From: Alphaproteobacteria bacterium
Lineage (GTDB): Bacteria > Pseudomonadota > Alphaproteobacteria > Bin95
Reading direction: 5' to 3'
DNA length: 64,000 nt
Assembly: GCA_020638555.1 (NCBI GenBank)
Contig: JACKII010000007.1
Coordinates: 62,001 to 126,000 of the forward strand
Every line of letters begins with the position of its first letter. Positions within the stretch are counted from its first letter, which is position 1. The notes beneath the pieces were generated by a model. The model saw nothing but the letters and a program-made list of their open reading frames with translations. It had not been told where the DNA came from and made no database searches. Both the position numbers and the translations under genes were made by a program. Shown here piece after piece: positions 24,891-32,644 of the stretch.

Positions 24891-25649
24891 TTACTGGCGG
24901 TTGCCGAACAGCGACAGCAGCATCATGAACAGGTTGATGAAGTCGAGATAGAGCGAGACGGCGCCCATGATGGCCAGCTTGCCCAGGCCCTCGCCATGGC
25001 TGCGGTGTTCCAGATAGTCGTTCTTGATCCGCTGCGTGTCATAGGCGGTCAGGCCGACAAAGATCAGCACGCCCAGCACGGACACGGCAAACTGGATGGC
25101 GCTGGAGCCGATGAACAGGTTGACCAGGCTGGCGATGATGATGCCGATCAGGCCCATCATCAGGAAGCTGCCCATGCCGCTCAGGTCGCGCTTGGTGGTG
25201 TAGCCCCAGAGCGACATGCCGGCGAAGGTGCCCGCGGTGATGAAGAACACCCGCGCGATGCTGCCGCCGGTGAAGGTGGCGAAAATCGTCGCGAGCGAAA
25301 TGCCCATGGTCGCTGCGAACGCCCAGAAGACGATTTGCAGCGTGCCGAAACTCATGCGGTTGATGCCGAAGCTCAAGGCCATGACAAAGCCGAGCGGGGC
25401 CAGCATCACCAGCCATTTCAACGGCGAACCATAGACCGCCATGCCAAGTCCGGTGAGGCCGACCACCTCGCCGCCCTGGGTGACGAAGGACTGGGTGAAC
25501 ATCACCCATGCCACCAGACCGGTCACCACCAGCCCGGAGGTCATGTAGTTGTACACCCGCAACATGTGTTGCCGCAGGCCCTCGTCAATCTCGCCCGCAT
25601 AGCCCGCGGTGCGCACTTGAGCCTGGGTGCGAAGGTTTTCGAACGCCAT
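24891..25649 (-). CDS. Bax inhibitor-1/YccA family membrane protein
   Basis: The 252-residue protein has about seven hydrophobic helices, from VTGLVAWVMFTQ near residue 42 to LYLDFINLFMMLLSLFGNRQ at the C terminus, and ends in the BI-1 signature with the paired Asp region AYDTQRIKND. BI-1 proteins are membrane channels or regulators implicated in calcium leak and stress; the bacterial role is mostly unknown. The ATG at 25649 is chosen after GAGGG; an earlier ATG at 25667 adds six residues. It is a monocistronic gene between repeat-rich spacers. Confidence 0.9.
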   Translation of the reverse strand: MAFENLRTQAQVRTAGYAGEIDEGLRQHMLRVYNYMTSGLVVTGLVAWVMFTQSFVTQGGEVVGLTGLGMAVYGSPLKWLVMLAPLGFVMALSFGINRMSFGTLQIVFWAFAATMGISLATIFATFTGGSIARVFFITAGTFAGMSLWGYTTKRDLSGMGSFLMMGLIGIIIASLVNLFIGSSAIQFAVSVLGVLIFVGLTAYDTQRIKNDYLEHRSHGEGLGKLAIMGAVSLYLDFINLFMMLLSLFGNRQ

Positions 25650-25793
25650 CGCTGTAGTGTCCCTCATCTTTGTTAAGCCATTCCTCAGCGGCAAGGCCGC
25701 TACCGGAGGGTATATTGGGTCATTGCGCCGGCGACGCAAGAGCGAAGGCCATCGGACGCGGCCGGTTTTCGACCGGGCGGTCTTTAAGTGCGG

Positions 25794-25891
25794 AGTCTTT
25801 TCCCGCTGGCTCACCAGCAAAGCGTCCCTGTCCCCGCTTGCGCGGGAGATGGGGCAGGAGAGTGGCTCAACCAGGACCGCGAGCGCCCTAG
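25794..25891. repeat. Dispersed repeat, family B, copy 2 (internally deleted)
   Basis: Starts AGTCTTTTCCCGCTGGCTCA like copy 1 but lacks the central part with the 14-bp inverted arms; only the CCCGCTTGCGCGGGAG hairpin and right end remain. Its CTAGG end overlaps the stop codon of the small Pro-rich gene at 25888. The rest of the 25650-25887 spacer holds only the BI-1 upstream region. Confidence 0.85.
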
Positions 25892-26181
25892 GTGCGGGTG
25901 TGGTCGGGGTCCTCTGGGGGCGGCTCGGGCGCGGGAGCCGGCTCCGGTTCCGGCGGGATGCGGCGGATGATGATATCGCCGTTCGGCAACACCTCCGGCA
26001 TCTCGTATTGCGGGATCGCGCGCAAAACGAAGCGGAGCGCATCCAGCACCCGTTCCAGCGCCTCGTCCATGACGTCGGGCGGCGCCTCGCCGGGCGGCGG
26101 ATCGGCCGCCAGGCCGGGGGCCGGCACCGCGCCGGCGATCGGCACCAGGGCGACGGCAAGGGCGAGCAGGGTCTTGCGCAT
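25888..26181 (-). CDS. Small exported Pro/Glu-rich protein of unknown function
   Basis: This 97-residue protein has a signal peptide (MRKTLLALAVALVPIAGAVPAPGLAA), a helical middle with DEALERVLDALRFVLRAIPQYE and the phrase EVLPNGDIIIRR, and a Pro/Glu-rich tail. The 'PEVLPNGDIIIRR' segment occurs in small periplasmic proteins of alphaproteobacteria, sometimes mislabelled as ATPases. I do not know its function. A longer in-frame ORF upstream runs through the 15-bp tandem repeat and is not favoured. The stop codon lies in the right end of the family B repeat, so the natural C terminus may have been changed by that insertion. Confidence 0.7.
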   Translation of the reverse strand: MRKTLLALAVALVPIAGAVPAPGLAADPPPGEAPPDVMDEALERVLDALRFVLRAIPQYEMPEVLPNGDIIIRRIPPEPEPAPAPEPPPEDPDHTRT

Positions 26182-26218
26182 GGCGTTCGGCGTCTCCTTG
26201 GCCTGGGGCGGCTCAAAC

Positions 26219-26278
26219 GTGTCAGGCCCCAGCGTATCAGGCCCCAGCGTATCAGGCCCCAGCGTATCAGGCATTGCG
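26219..26278. repeat. 15-bp tandem repeat, four units
   Basis: GTATCAGGCCCCAGC repeats head to tail about four times (the first unit reads GTGTCAGG and the last ends GCATTGCG). It spans the ybbP stop codon and the start of the spacer to the next gene. On the minus strand the unit contains TGATAC, so each copy supplies a TGA in one frame. Confidence 0.85.
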
Positions 26279-28804
26279 CAGCAGCGGCGCTGGCTTCTGG
26301 CCCAGCGCCTGCCAGACGCCGGCAAACCCGGCCACCAGCGTGATCGCGAGAGCCAGCGGCGCGGTTAGCGCGATGGCGCCCAGCGGCAGGCTCCACGGCA
26401 GGTTCATCACCTGCGTCACCACGATATAGGCCGCCGCGCCGCCAATCCCAGCGGCAATGCCGACCGTGCCGATGCCGAGCACGCCGAATTCCCAGAGATA
26501 GGCGGACAGCACGTCGGGCCGGGTCGCGCCCAGCACTTTCAGGATCACGGCATTGCGCCGCCGCGCCTGCTGGCCCGACGCCACCGCGCTCGCCAGCACC
26601 AGCACGCCGGCGATCAGGCCGACGGCGGCGATGACGCGGATGGCGTTGCCGATCTGGCGGATCAGGCGGTCGAAACTCTCCAGCGCCTCTTTCACCCGCA
26701 CGGCCGAGATGTTCGGGAATTTGGCGGAGACCGCGCGCAGCAACTCGCTGGCATGTTCCGGCGGGGTGCGGGTGGTGGCCAGGATCGTATGCGGCGCCGA
26801 CTCCAGCGTGCCGGGCGCGAAAATGGTGGTGAACTGCATGCGCACGCTGCGGAAGTCGACGGCGCGCAGATTGGCGATGGTCGCGGTGATCTCGCGGCCC
26901 AGAATGTTGAAGGTCAGGGTGTCGCCGACGCCGATGCCCATGCCGGCGGCGATGCCCGCATGAAACGAGATCAGCGGCGGCCCGCGATAGTCCGGCGGCC
27001 ACCAGCGGCCGGCGACGATGGTGCCGGTCTCCGGCGGATCGGCCTGGAAGGTCAGGCCCCGCTCGGAGCGGACGGCCCAGCGCACATTCTCCGCCACGTC
27101 CTCCTCGCGCGCGGGCTTGCCGTTGATCTTGACGATGCGGGCGCGCAGCATCGGCCGCGCCTTCAGGTCATGGTCGCCGGGTACGCTTGCCATCGTCTCG
27201 CGGAAGGCGGCGAGCTGGTTCGGCTGGATGTCGATGAAAAAGAAGGTGGGCGCTTCGGCCGGCAGGTCCTCGCGCAGGGTTTTGCCCAGATTGGCCTCGA
27301 TGCCGGCGACCGCCACCAGCACGGTCACGCCGAAGCCCAGCGACAGCACGACGCTGACCGTCGGCGCGCCGGGTCGGCTGAGATTGGCGAGACCGAGGCG
27401 CAGGCTCGGCCGCTGCCGCACCAGCCGGCTGCGGGCCAGGCGCCGCGCCAGCCAGGCCAGTGCCCGGGCGGCGAAGTAGAACAGCACGAACGCCGCCGCC
27501 ACCCCGGCGACGAACCAGAGCGCGAAACCGCGCTGCTCGGCGGTGAGCACTGCCAGCAGGGCCAGCAGGGCCAGCAGGCCGGCGATCACGGCGGTCTCGG
27601 CCAGGGTGGGGCGTCCGCCGGTGGGCGCCACCAGGTCGCGGAACAGCCGGGCCGGGGCGATGCGCCGGCTTTTCAACAGCGGCCAGAGCGCGAATGCCGC
27701 GGTGGTCAGCACGCCATAGGCCGCGCCCAAGGCCAGCGCCTGCGGATAGAGCGTCGGCTCCAGATGCACTGGCAGCAGCGATTCCAGCAGGGCCGCCAAC
27801 GCGAAGGGCGCCAGCGTGCCCAGCACCAGGCCGATGGCGATGCCGAGCACGGCCAGGGCCGCGGTCTGGAGCGCATAGGTCAGCAGGATCAGCCGGGCGG
27901 GTGCGCCGACGCATTTCAGCACGGCGATGGTGCCGGTCTTGCGCCCCATGAAGCTCTGCACCGCGTTGGCGATGCCGATGCCGCCGATCAGCAGCGCGGT
28001 CAGCCCGACCAGGGTCAGGAACAGGGTGAGCCGGCCCACCGTGTCCTCCAGCCCCGGCGCGGCGCGGCTGGCGGGCGTGATGCGCAGCGGCGCGGTCGGG
28101 AAGCGGGCCTCCAGCGCCGCCGCCCAGGCCAGCGCATCGGCGCGGGGCGGCAGGGCGATGCGGTAGACATAGCGGATCAGGCTGCCGGGCAGGATCAGGC
28201 CGGTGCCGGCAACGCTGGCCTCGGCCACCATCAGGCGCGGGCCGAAGCTGGCAAGGCCGGTGGTCCGGTCCGGCTCGCGCGCGATCACGCCGCGCAGATC
28301 GTAGGTCTGGCTGCCGACATGGATCGGGTCGCCGGGGCGGAGTTGCAGCAGGTCGACCAGATCCTGCTCGGCGACGGCACCCCAGCGGCCATTGCGCTCG
28401 GCCAGGGCCGCGTGCAGGTCGCCGCCGTCTTTCAGGGCAAACGCGCCGGCGACCGGATAGGCGGGGTCCACGGCCTTGAGTTCGGCCAGGCGCCGCTCGG
28501 TGGCCTCCCTGCCGCCGGCCATCACGCGCATTTCGATGCCCTGGCTGAGCGTCCGGCTCTCGGCCCGCATCCGGGCGATCTGGTCCGCGCTCGCGGGCTC
28601 GTAGCTGGTGCGCACCACCACGTCGCCGCCCGCCAGCGCGCGGGCGTCGCGGTGCAGCGCGTCCTGCACGGCCTGGCTGACGGCACCGACGCCGGCAATC
28701 GCGCCGACGCCCAGCGCCAGACAGGCCAGGAACACCCAGAACCCGCCCAGGCCGGCGCGCAATTCCCGCCTTGCCCAGGCGAAGGCCAGCGCCAGTTCGC
28801 TCAC
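26267..28804 (-). CDS. ybbP: FtsX-like ABC transporter permease, YbbP type
   Basis: The 845-residue permease has a first helix at about residues 18-40 (GGFWVFLACLALGVGAIAGV), a large periplasmic domain, three helices around 265-385, a central pair, a second periplasmic domain and three C-terminal helices with the FtsX motif VAVAGIEANLG and QARRRNAVILKVLGA. It works with the YbbA ATPase, probably in cell-envelope lipid or lipoprotein handling. The GTG start overlaps the ybbA stop by four bases (GTGA). The ybbA-ybbP pair beside divergent tesA is the same arrangement as in E. coli. Confidence 0.9.
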   Translation of the reverse strand: MSELALAFAWARRELRAGLGGFWVFLACLALGVGAIAGVGAVSQAVQDALHRDARALAGGDVVVRTSYEPASADQIARMRAESRTLSQGIEMRVMAGGREATERRLAELKAVDPAYPVAGAFALKDGGDLHAALAERNGRWGAVAEQDLVDLLQLRPGDPIHVGSQTYDLRGVIAREPDRTTGLASFGPRLMVAEASVAGTGLILPGSLIRYVYRIALPPRADALAWAAALEARFPTAPLRITPASRAAPGLEDTVGRLTLFLTLVGLTALLIGGIGIANAVQSFMGRKTGTIAVLKCVGAPARLILLTYALQTAALAVLGIAIGLVLGTLAPFALAALLESLLPVHLEPTLYPQALALGAAYGVLTTAAFALWPLLKSRRIAPARLFRDLVAPTGGRPTLAETAVIAGLLALLALLAVLTAEQRGFALWFVAGVAAAFVLFYFAARALAWLARRLARSRLVRQRPSLRLGLANLSRPGAPTVSVVLSLGFGVTVLVAVAGIEANLGKTLREDLPAEAPTFFFIDIQPNQLAAFRETMASVPGDHDLKARPMLRARIVKINGKPAREEDVAENVRWAVRSERGLTFQADPPETGTIVAGRWWPPDYRGPPLISFHAGIAAGMGIGVGDTLTFNILGREITATIANLRAVDFRSVRMQFTTIFAPGTLESAPHTILATTRTPPEHASELLRAVSAKFPNISAVRVKEALESFDRLIRQIGNAIRVIAAVGLIAGVLVLASAVASGQQARRRNAVILKVLGATRPDVLSAYLWEFGVLGIGTVGIAAGIGGAAAYIVVTQVMNLPWSLPLGAIALTAPLALAITLVAGFAGVWQALGQKPAPLLRNA

Positions 28805-29508
28805 GCCACCGCCTCTGTCGGCCGCTCCGTGCCGGCGATGCGGCCGTCGGCGACGCGCACCTGCCGTTCGCAGCGGGCCGCGAGCGCCGGATCGTGCGTG
28901 ATGAGCACCAGCGTCGTGCCCTCGCGGGCGCACTGCTCGAACAGCAGGTCGATCACTTGCTGGCCGGTGTCGCCGTCCAGATTGCCGGTGGGCTCGTCGG
29001 CCAGCAGCACGCGCGGGCGCGGGGCGAAGGCGCGGGCGATGGCGACGCGCTGTTGCTCGCCGCCGGACAACTGTCCCGGATAGTGGGTGAGGCGGTGGCC
29101 CAGGCCGACGGCCTCCAGCGCCGCCGCCGCCCGCTCGAACGCATCCTTGCGGCCGGCCAGTTCCAGCGGCACCGCGACATTCTCCAGCGCCGTCATGGTC
29201 GGCACCAGGTGGAAGGCCTGAAAGACGATGCCGATATGATCGCGGCGGAACCGGGCGAGGGCGTCCTCGGAAAGCGCGGTCAGGTCGTGCCGCGCCACCT
29301 CGACCCGCCCGGCGGAGGGGCGTTCCAGGCCGGCGACGATCATCAGCAGGGTGGTCTTGCCGCTGCCGGACGGGCCGACAATGCCGACGGTTTCGCCCGC
29401 CGCCACGCTCAGGTCGATTCCGCGCAGGATGTTGACCGGCCCGGCCGCGCTCTCCAATGTGAGATGCACGTTTTCCAATACGATGGCGGAGTTGGACGGT
29501 GCGAGCAT
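28801..29508 (-). CDS. ybbA: ABC transporter ATPase, YbbA type
   Basis: The 235-residue ATPase has Walker A GPSGSGKTT, Q-loop region VFQAFHLVPTMTALENV, signature LSGGEQQR, Walker B VLLADEPTGNLD and the H-loop LITHDP, all intact. Its class is the LolD/MacB-type ATPases that serve FtsX-like permeases. The partner is ybbP, whose start overlaps its stop. The ATG at 29508 overlaps the divergent tesA start by ten bases, so the two promoters must sit inside the neighbouring coding regions. Confidence 0.93.
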   Translation of the reverse strand: MLAPSNSAIVLENVHLTLESAAGPVNILRGIDLSVAAGETVGIVGPSGSGKTTLLMIVAGLERPSAGRVEVARHDLTALSEDALARFRRDHIGIVFQAFHLVPTMTALENVAVPLELAGRKDAFERAAAALEAVGLGHRLTHYPGQLSGGEQQRVAIARAFAPRPRVLLADEPTGNLDGDTGQQVIDLLFEQCAREGTTLVLITHDPALAARCERQVRVADGRIAGTERPTEAVA

Positions 29509-30212
29509 TCTGGCCTGGCCGGTTGCGGAAGGGCGAGGCGGGCGCGGCGTCGCCGGGTAAGCCTCTTCGCCGATATGGCGTTCGCCGGGCTCTGATCAAC
29601 CTTTTGCTGGTGGGGCTCATCGTCTGCCTGCCGCCGCTGGCGGAGGCGGCCGGCAAGCGGCTGCTGCTGTTGGGCGACAGCCTGACGGCCGGCTATGGCC
29701 TGCCGACGGAGGACGGGTTCGCCGCCCAGTTGCAACGGGCCCTTGCGGATCGCGGCCTGGACGTGGCGGTGCTGAACGCCGGCGTTTCCGGCGATACGTC
29801 CGCGGGCGGCCTGGCCCGGCTCGACTGGTCGCTGGCCGAGAAGCCGACCCATGCGGTGGTGGAACTGGGGGCGAACGATGCGCTGCGCGGGCTCTCGCCC
29901 CAGGCGATGGAGCAAAATCTGGATGCCATCATCCGCCGCCTGCAAGAGGCCGGCGTGACGGTGCTGCTGGCCGGCATGCGCGCGCCCGCCAATCTGGGGC
30001 CGGACTACCGCGACGCGTTCGAAGGCGCCTATACCCGCCTGGCGGCCCAGTATGGCATTGGCCTGTATCCGTTTTTTCTGAAAGGGTTGCCGGGACACCC
30101 CGAATTGATTCAGAGTGACGGACTGCACCCGAACGTGGCGGGGGTCGCGGTGATTGTCGCGAACATCCTGCCGGCGGTGGAAACTCTGTTGGCAAAGGAA
30201 CAGGCGCGATGA
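29499..30212 (+). CDS. tesA: SGNH/GDSL lysophospholipase-thioesterase, TesA type
   Basis: This 237-residue esterase has a signal-like helix at about residues 33-50 (INLLLVGLIVCLPPLAEA) and the four SGNH blocks: GDSLTAGYGLP with the nucleophile Ser, GVSGDTSAGG, GANDALRG and SDGLHPN with the catalytic Asp and His. TesA is a periplasmic thioesterase and lysophospholipase. The start is a GTG that overlaps divergent ybbA; no later start leaves a full signal peptide, so the leader is longer than usual. It overlaps the FIST gene by four bases. Confidence 0.88.
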   Translation: MRAFWPGRLRKGEAGAASPGKPLRRYGVRRALINLLLVGLIVCLPPLAEAAGKRLLLLGDSLTAGYGLPTEDGFAAQLQRALADRGLDVAVLNAGVSGDTSAGGLARLDWSLAEKPTHAVVELGANDALRGLSPQAMEQNLDAIIRRLQEAGVTVLLAGMRAPANLGPDYRDAFEGAYTRLAAQYGIGLYPFFLKGLPGHPELIQSDGLHPNVAGVAVIVANILPAVETLLAKEQAR

Positions 30213-31375
30213 CGGACCTTGCCACAACACTGGCGATCGCCGCCGGCCACGGCGCCGGTTCCGACTGGCGCCAGGCGATGGCGGCGACATTGCAGCGGCT
30301 CGGCGCGGTGCCGACCGGGGCGAATCTGGGCGTGGTCTATGCCAGCGACGCGCTGGTGGACAATCTGGGCGCGGTGGTCGCGACCCTGCGCCAGGAAACC
30401 GGCATCGCCCACTGGGTTGGCTGTGTCGGCATGGGCGTGATGGGCCTGTCGCTGCCCGCGCCCTCCGATGCGACCGGCCAGGGCGACGGCGACGAGTATT
30501 TCGCCATTCCCGCGCTCAGCGTGCTGACCATGCGCCTGCCGCCGGACTCGTTCCGGCTGATCCCGGCGCAGCCCGACGCCGATGCCTATTTCAGTGCCGA
30601 GGACGACGACTGGCTCGCGGTTTCCCGCCCCAGCATCGGCCTGATCCATGCGGACCCGCATCACCAGCACCTGACCGAACTCATCGGCGACCTGGCCGAG
30701 CATGCGGGCTATCTGGTGGGCGGCCTGTCCTCCTCCCAGGGCATGATGCCGGTGATCGCCGACGATATCGAGGTCGGCGTCGCCTCCGGCGTGCTGTTCG
30801 CGGCCGGCCTGGGCATCAAGACCAGCCTGACCCAGGGGTGTCTGCCCATCGGCCCGGCCCGGGCGGTCACCCGCGTGCACGAAAACCTGTTGATCGAGCT
30901 GGAAGGGGAAGGCGCGCTCGCCTGCCTGTACCAGGACCTGGGCAGCGACAAGGTCGAGGATCTGCGCGCCGTTGCCGAGAGCCTGCACGCGGCCTTTCCG
31001 GTGCCGGGGTCGGATGCGGCCGACTATACCGTGCGCAACCTGACCGGCATCGACCTGGCCCAGGGGCTGGTGGGCGTGGCCGCCACTCCCGATCCGGGCG
31101 ACCGGGTCCTGTTCTGCCTGCGCGACACGAACGCGGCGCGCCAGGACCTGCAACGCATGCTGGCCGCCCTCGCCGCCCGCCTGGAGGGACCGCCGAAAGG
31201 CGGCATCTATGTCTCGTGCCTGGCACGGGGGCCGAACCTGTTCGCGCACCGGGAGGAGTTGAAGTTGATCCGCGAGGCGCTGGGCGATTTTCCGCTGGCC
31301 GGCTTCTATGCCAATGGCGAGATCGCGAACAATCGCATCTATGGCTATACCGGCGTCCTGACCCTGTTCGTCTGA
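30209..31375 (+). CDS. FIST-domain signalling protein
   Basis: The 388-residue soluble protein has the FIST N domain (about residues 35-210) with VGCVGMGVMG and YLVGGLSSSQG, then a FIST C domain ending in GGIYVSCLARG and AGFYANGEIANNRIYGYTG. FIST domains are proposed to sense small ligands such as amino acids in signal transduction. No effector domain is attached. The ATG overlaps the tesA stop (ATGA), so translation is probably coupled. Ligand and partner are unknown. Thpr follows after 12 bases. Confidence 0.85.
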   Translation: MTDLATTLAIAAGHGAGSDWRQAMAATLQRLGAVPTGANLGVVYASDALVDNLGAVVATLRQETGIAHWVGCVGMGVMGLSLPAPSDATGQGDGDEYFAIPALSVLTMRLPPDSFRLIPAQPDADAYFSAEDDDWLAVSRPSIGLIHADPHHQHLTELIGDLAEHAGYLVGGLSSSQGMMPVIADDIEVGVASGVLFAAGLGIKTSLTQGCLPIGPARAVTRVHENLLIELEGEGALACLYQDLGSDKVEDLRAVAESLHAAFPVPGSDAADYTVRNLTGIDLAQGLVGVAATPDPGDRVLFCLRDTNAARQDLQRMLAALAARLEGPPKGGIYVSCLARGPNLFAHREELKLIREALGDFPLAGFYANGEIANNRIYGYTGVLTLFV

Positions 31376-31387
31376 GACGGAGCGCGC

Positions 31388-31933
31388 ATGCGCCTGTTCG
31401 TGGCCCTGTCCTTGCCGCCGGGGGTGGTGGCGGCGCTGGAGCGGATCCAGCAGGGGGTTCCCGGCGCCCGCTGGGTGCCGCCGGAAAACATGCACCTGAC
31501 CCTGCGCTTTATCGGCGAGGCCGATGGCGCCCTGTTCGAGGACCTGATCGAAGCGCTGGCCGAAGTCACCGTGCCGGCCTTCGACCTGGAAATCGCCAGC
31601 GTCGGCCATTTCGAGAGCCGGCGCCTGCCGACGGCGCTCTGGGCCGGGGTGCGGCCGCAGCCGGCGCTGAAGCAACTCCAGGCCAAGGTGGAGCGGGCCT
31701 GCCAGGCCGTGGGCCTGGCGCCCGAGGCGCGGAAGTTCGCGCCCCATGTCACGCTGGCGCGGCTCGGCAATACGGATGTGGGGCGGGTCTCTGCCTTTTT
31801 GCAGCGCTACAGCCTGTTCGAGGCCGGGTCGGTGCCCGTGCAAGGCTTCAACCTCTATTCGAGCCATCTGGGCAAGGGCCAGCCCCTCTATCGCGTGGAA
31901 GTCGAATACCTGTTCGACATGCCGGTGGATTAG
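31388..31933 (+). CDS. thpR: RNA 2',3'-cyclic phosphodiesterase
   Basis: ThpR opens 2',3'-cyclic phosphates in RNA. The 181-residue protein has two H-x-T-x motifs, HLTL in PENMHLTLRFIG and HVTL in FAPHVTLARLG, about 88 residues apart as in the 2H family, and an N-terminal MRLFVALSLPPGVV. It is the last gene of the tesA-FIST-thpR run and is followed by a family B repeat. Confidence 0.93.
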   Translation: MRLFVALSLPPGVVAALERIQQGVPGARWVPPENMHLTLRFIGEADGALFEDLIEALAEVTVPAFDLEIASVGHFESRRLPTALWAGVRPQPALKQLQAKVERACQAVGLAPEARKFAPHVTLARLGNTDVGRVSAFLQRYSLFEAGSVPVQGFNLYSSHLGKGQPLYRVEVEYLFDMPVD

Positions 31934-31951
31934 GCGGGTGGATTAGTGCGG

Positions 31952-32124
31952 ATTCTTTTCCAGCTGGCTCACCCCCCCATCTTCCCTGTCCTCGCGCAAG
32001 CGGGAGCCCATGCCTGAGAGACCAATACACCGTCCGTGTCCTGTGAGAAGCTCTCAGGCATGGGCTCCCGCTTGCGCGGGAGATGGGGCAGGAGAATGGG
32101 TCAGCCAGTACCGAAAACGCTCTA
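31952..32124. repeat. Dispersed repeat, family B, copy 3
   Basis: A full-length copy of the element at 21181-21354: ATTCTTTTCCAGCTGGCTCA at the left end, the CCCATGCCTGAGAG / CTCTCAGGCATGGG arms, the GCTTGCGCGGGAG hairpin and a CTAGG right end. It lies between thpR and the rhodanese gene. Confidence 0.9.
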
Positions 32125-32154
32125 GGTCGGCGCATCCTATCGCCCAGCCATGAC

Positions 32155-32186
32155 AAACCCCGCCGGACGTCGGTCCGGCGGGGTTT
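32155..32186. terminator. 14-bp perfect hairpin between thpR and the rhodanese gene
   Basis: AAACCCCGCCGGAC pairs exactly with GTCCGGCGGGGTTT around GTCG. It lies 28 bases past the rhodanese stop and between converging genes, so it could terminate either direction. The T-run is only three bases on each side. Confidence 0.7.
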
Positions 32187-32214
32187 GCGCAACACACAGC
32201 GGGCGGGGCCGGGT

Positions 32215-32619
32215 TTAGCCCTTTTTCTCCCGCTTCTCGACCGGGCCGCCGCTTTCGCGCCACTTGGTGAAGCCGCCCTCGATGTGGGCGACATTCTCCA
32301 TGCCCATCTCGGTGAGCCGGTCGGTGGCCAGCGCCGAGCGCCAGGCGCTGGCGCAATAGAACAGGTATTGCTTGCTCTCGTCGTTCAGGTTCGCCCGGAA
32401 ATAGGGGCTTTCCGGGTCGACCCAGAATTCCAGCATGCCGCGCGGCGCGTGGACCGCGCCGGCGACCATGCCGTCGCGCTCCAGTTCGCGCACGTCGCGG
32501 ATGTCGACGAACACGACGTCGTCGCGGCCGTGCATTTTGATCGCCTCTTCGACCGGAACGGTCTTGATGCGCGCATTGGCTTCTTCGAGAAGCTGTTTGA
32601 TACCTTTTTTCATCGCCAT
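32215..32619 (-). CDS. Single-domain rhodanese-like protein
   Basis: This 134-residue protein from MAMKKGIKQLLEEANARI has a single rhodanese domain with DDVVFVDIRDVRELERDG and the active loop YCASAWRS, in which the Cys can carry a persulfide. GGAG lies nine bases upstream of the ATG. It is 25 bases downstream of dctM and probably belongs to the TRAP transporter transcript, which may connect the transporter to a sulfur compound; this is inference from position only. No signal peptide is seen, so it is cytoplasmic. Confidence 0.85.
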   Translation of the reverse strand: MAMKKGIKQLLEEANARIKTVPVEEAIKMHGRDDVVFVDIRDVRELERDGMVAGAVHAPRGMLEFWVDPESPYFRANLNDESKQYLFYCASAWRSALATDRLTEMGMENVAHIEGGFTKWRESGGPVEKREKKG

Positions 32620-32644
32620 TGGCGTTACTCCTTTCGAGACGGGG

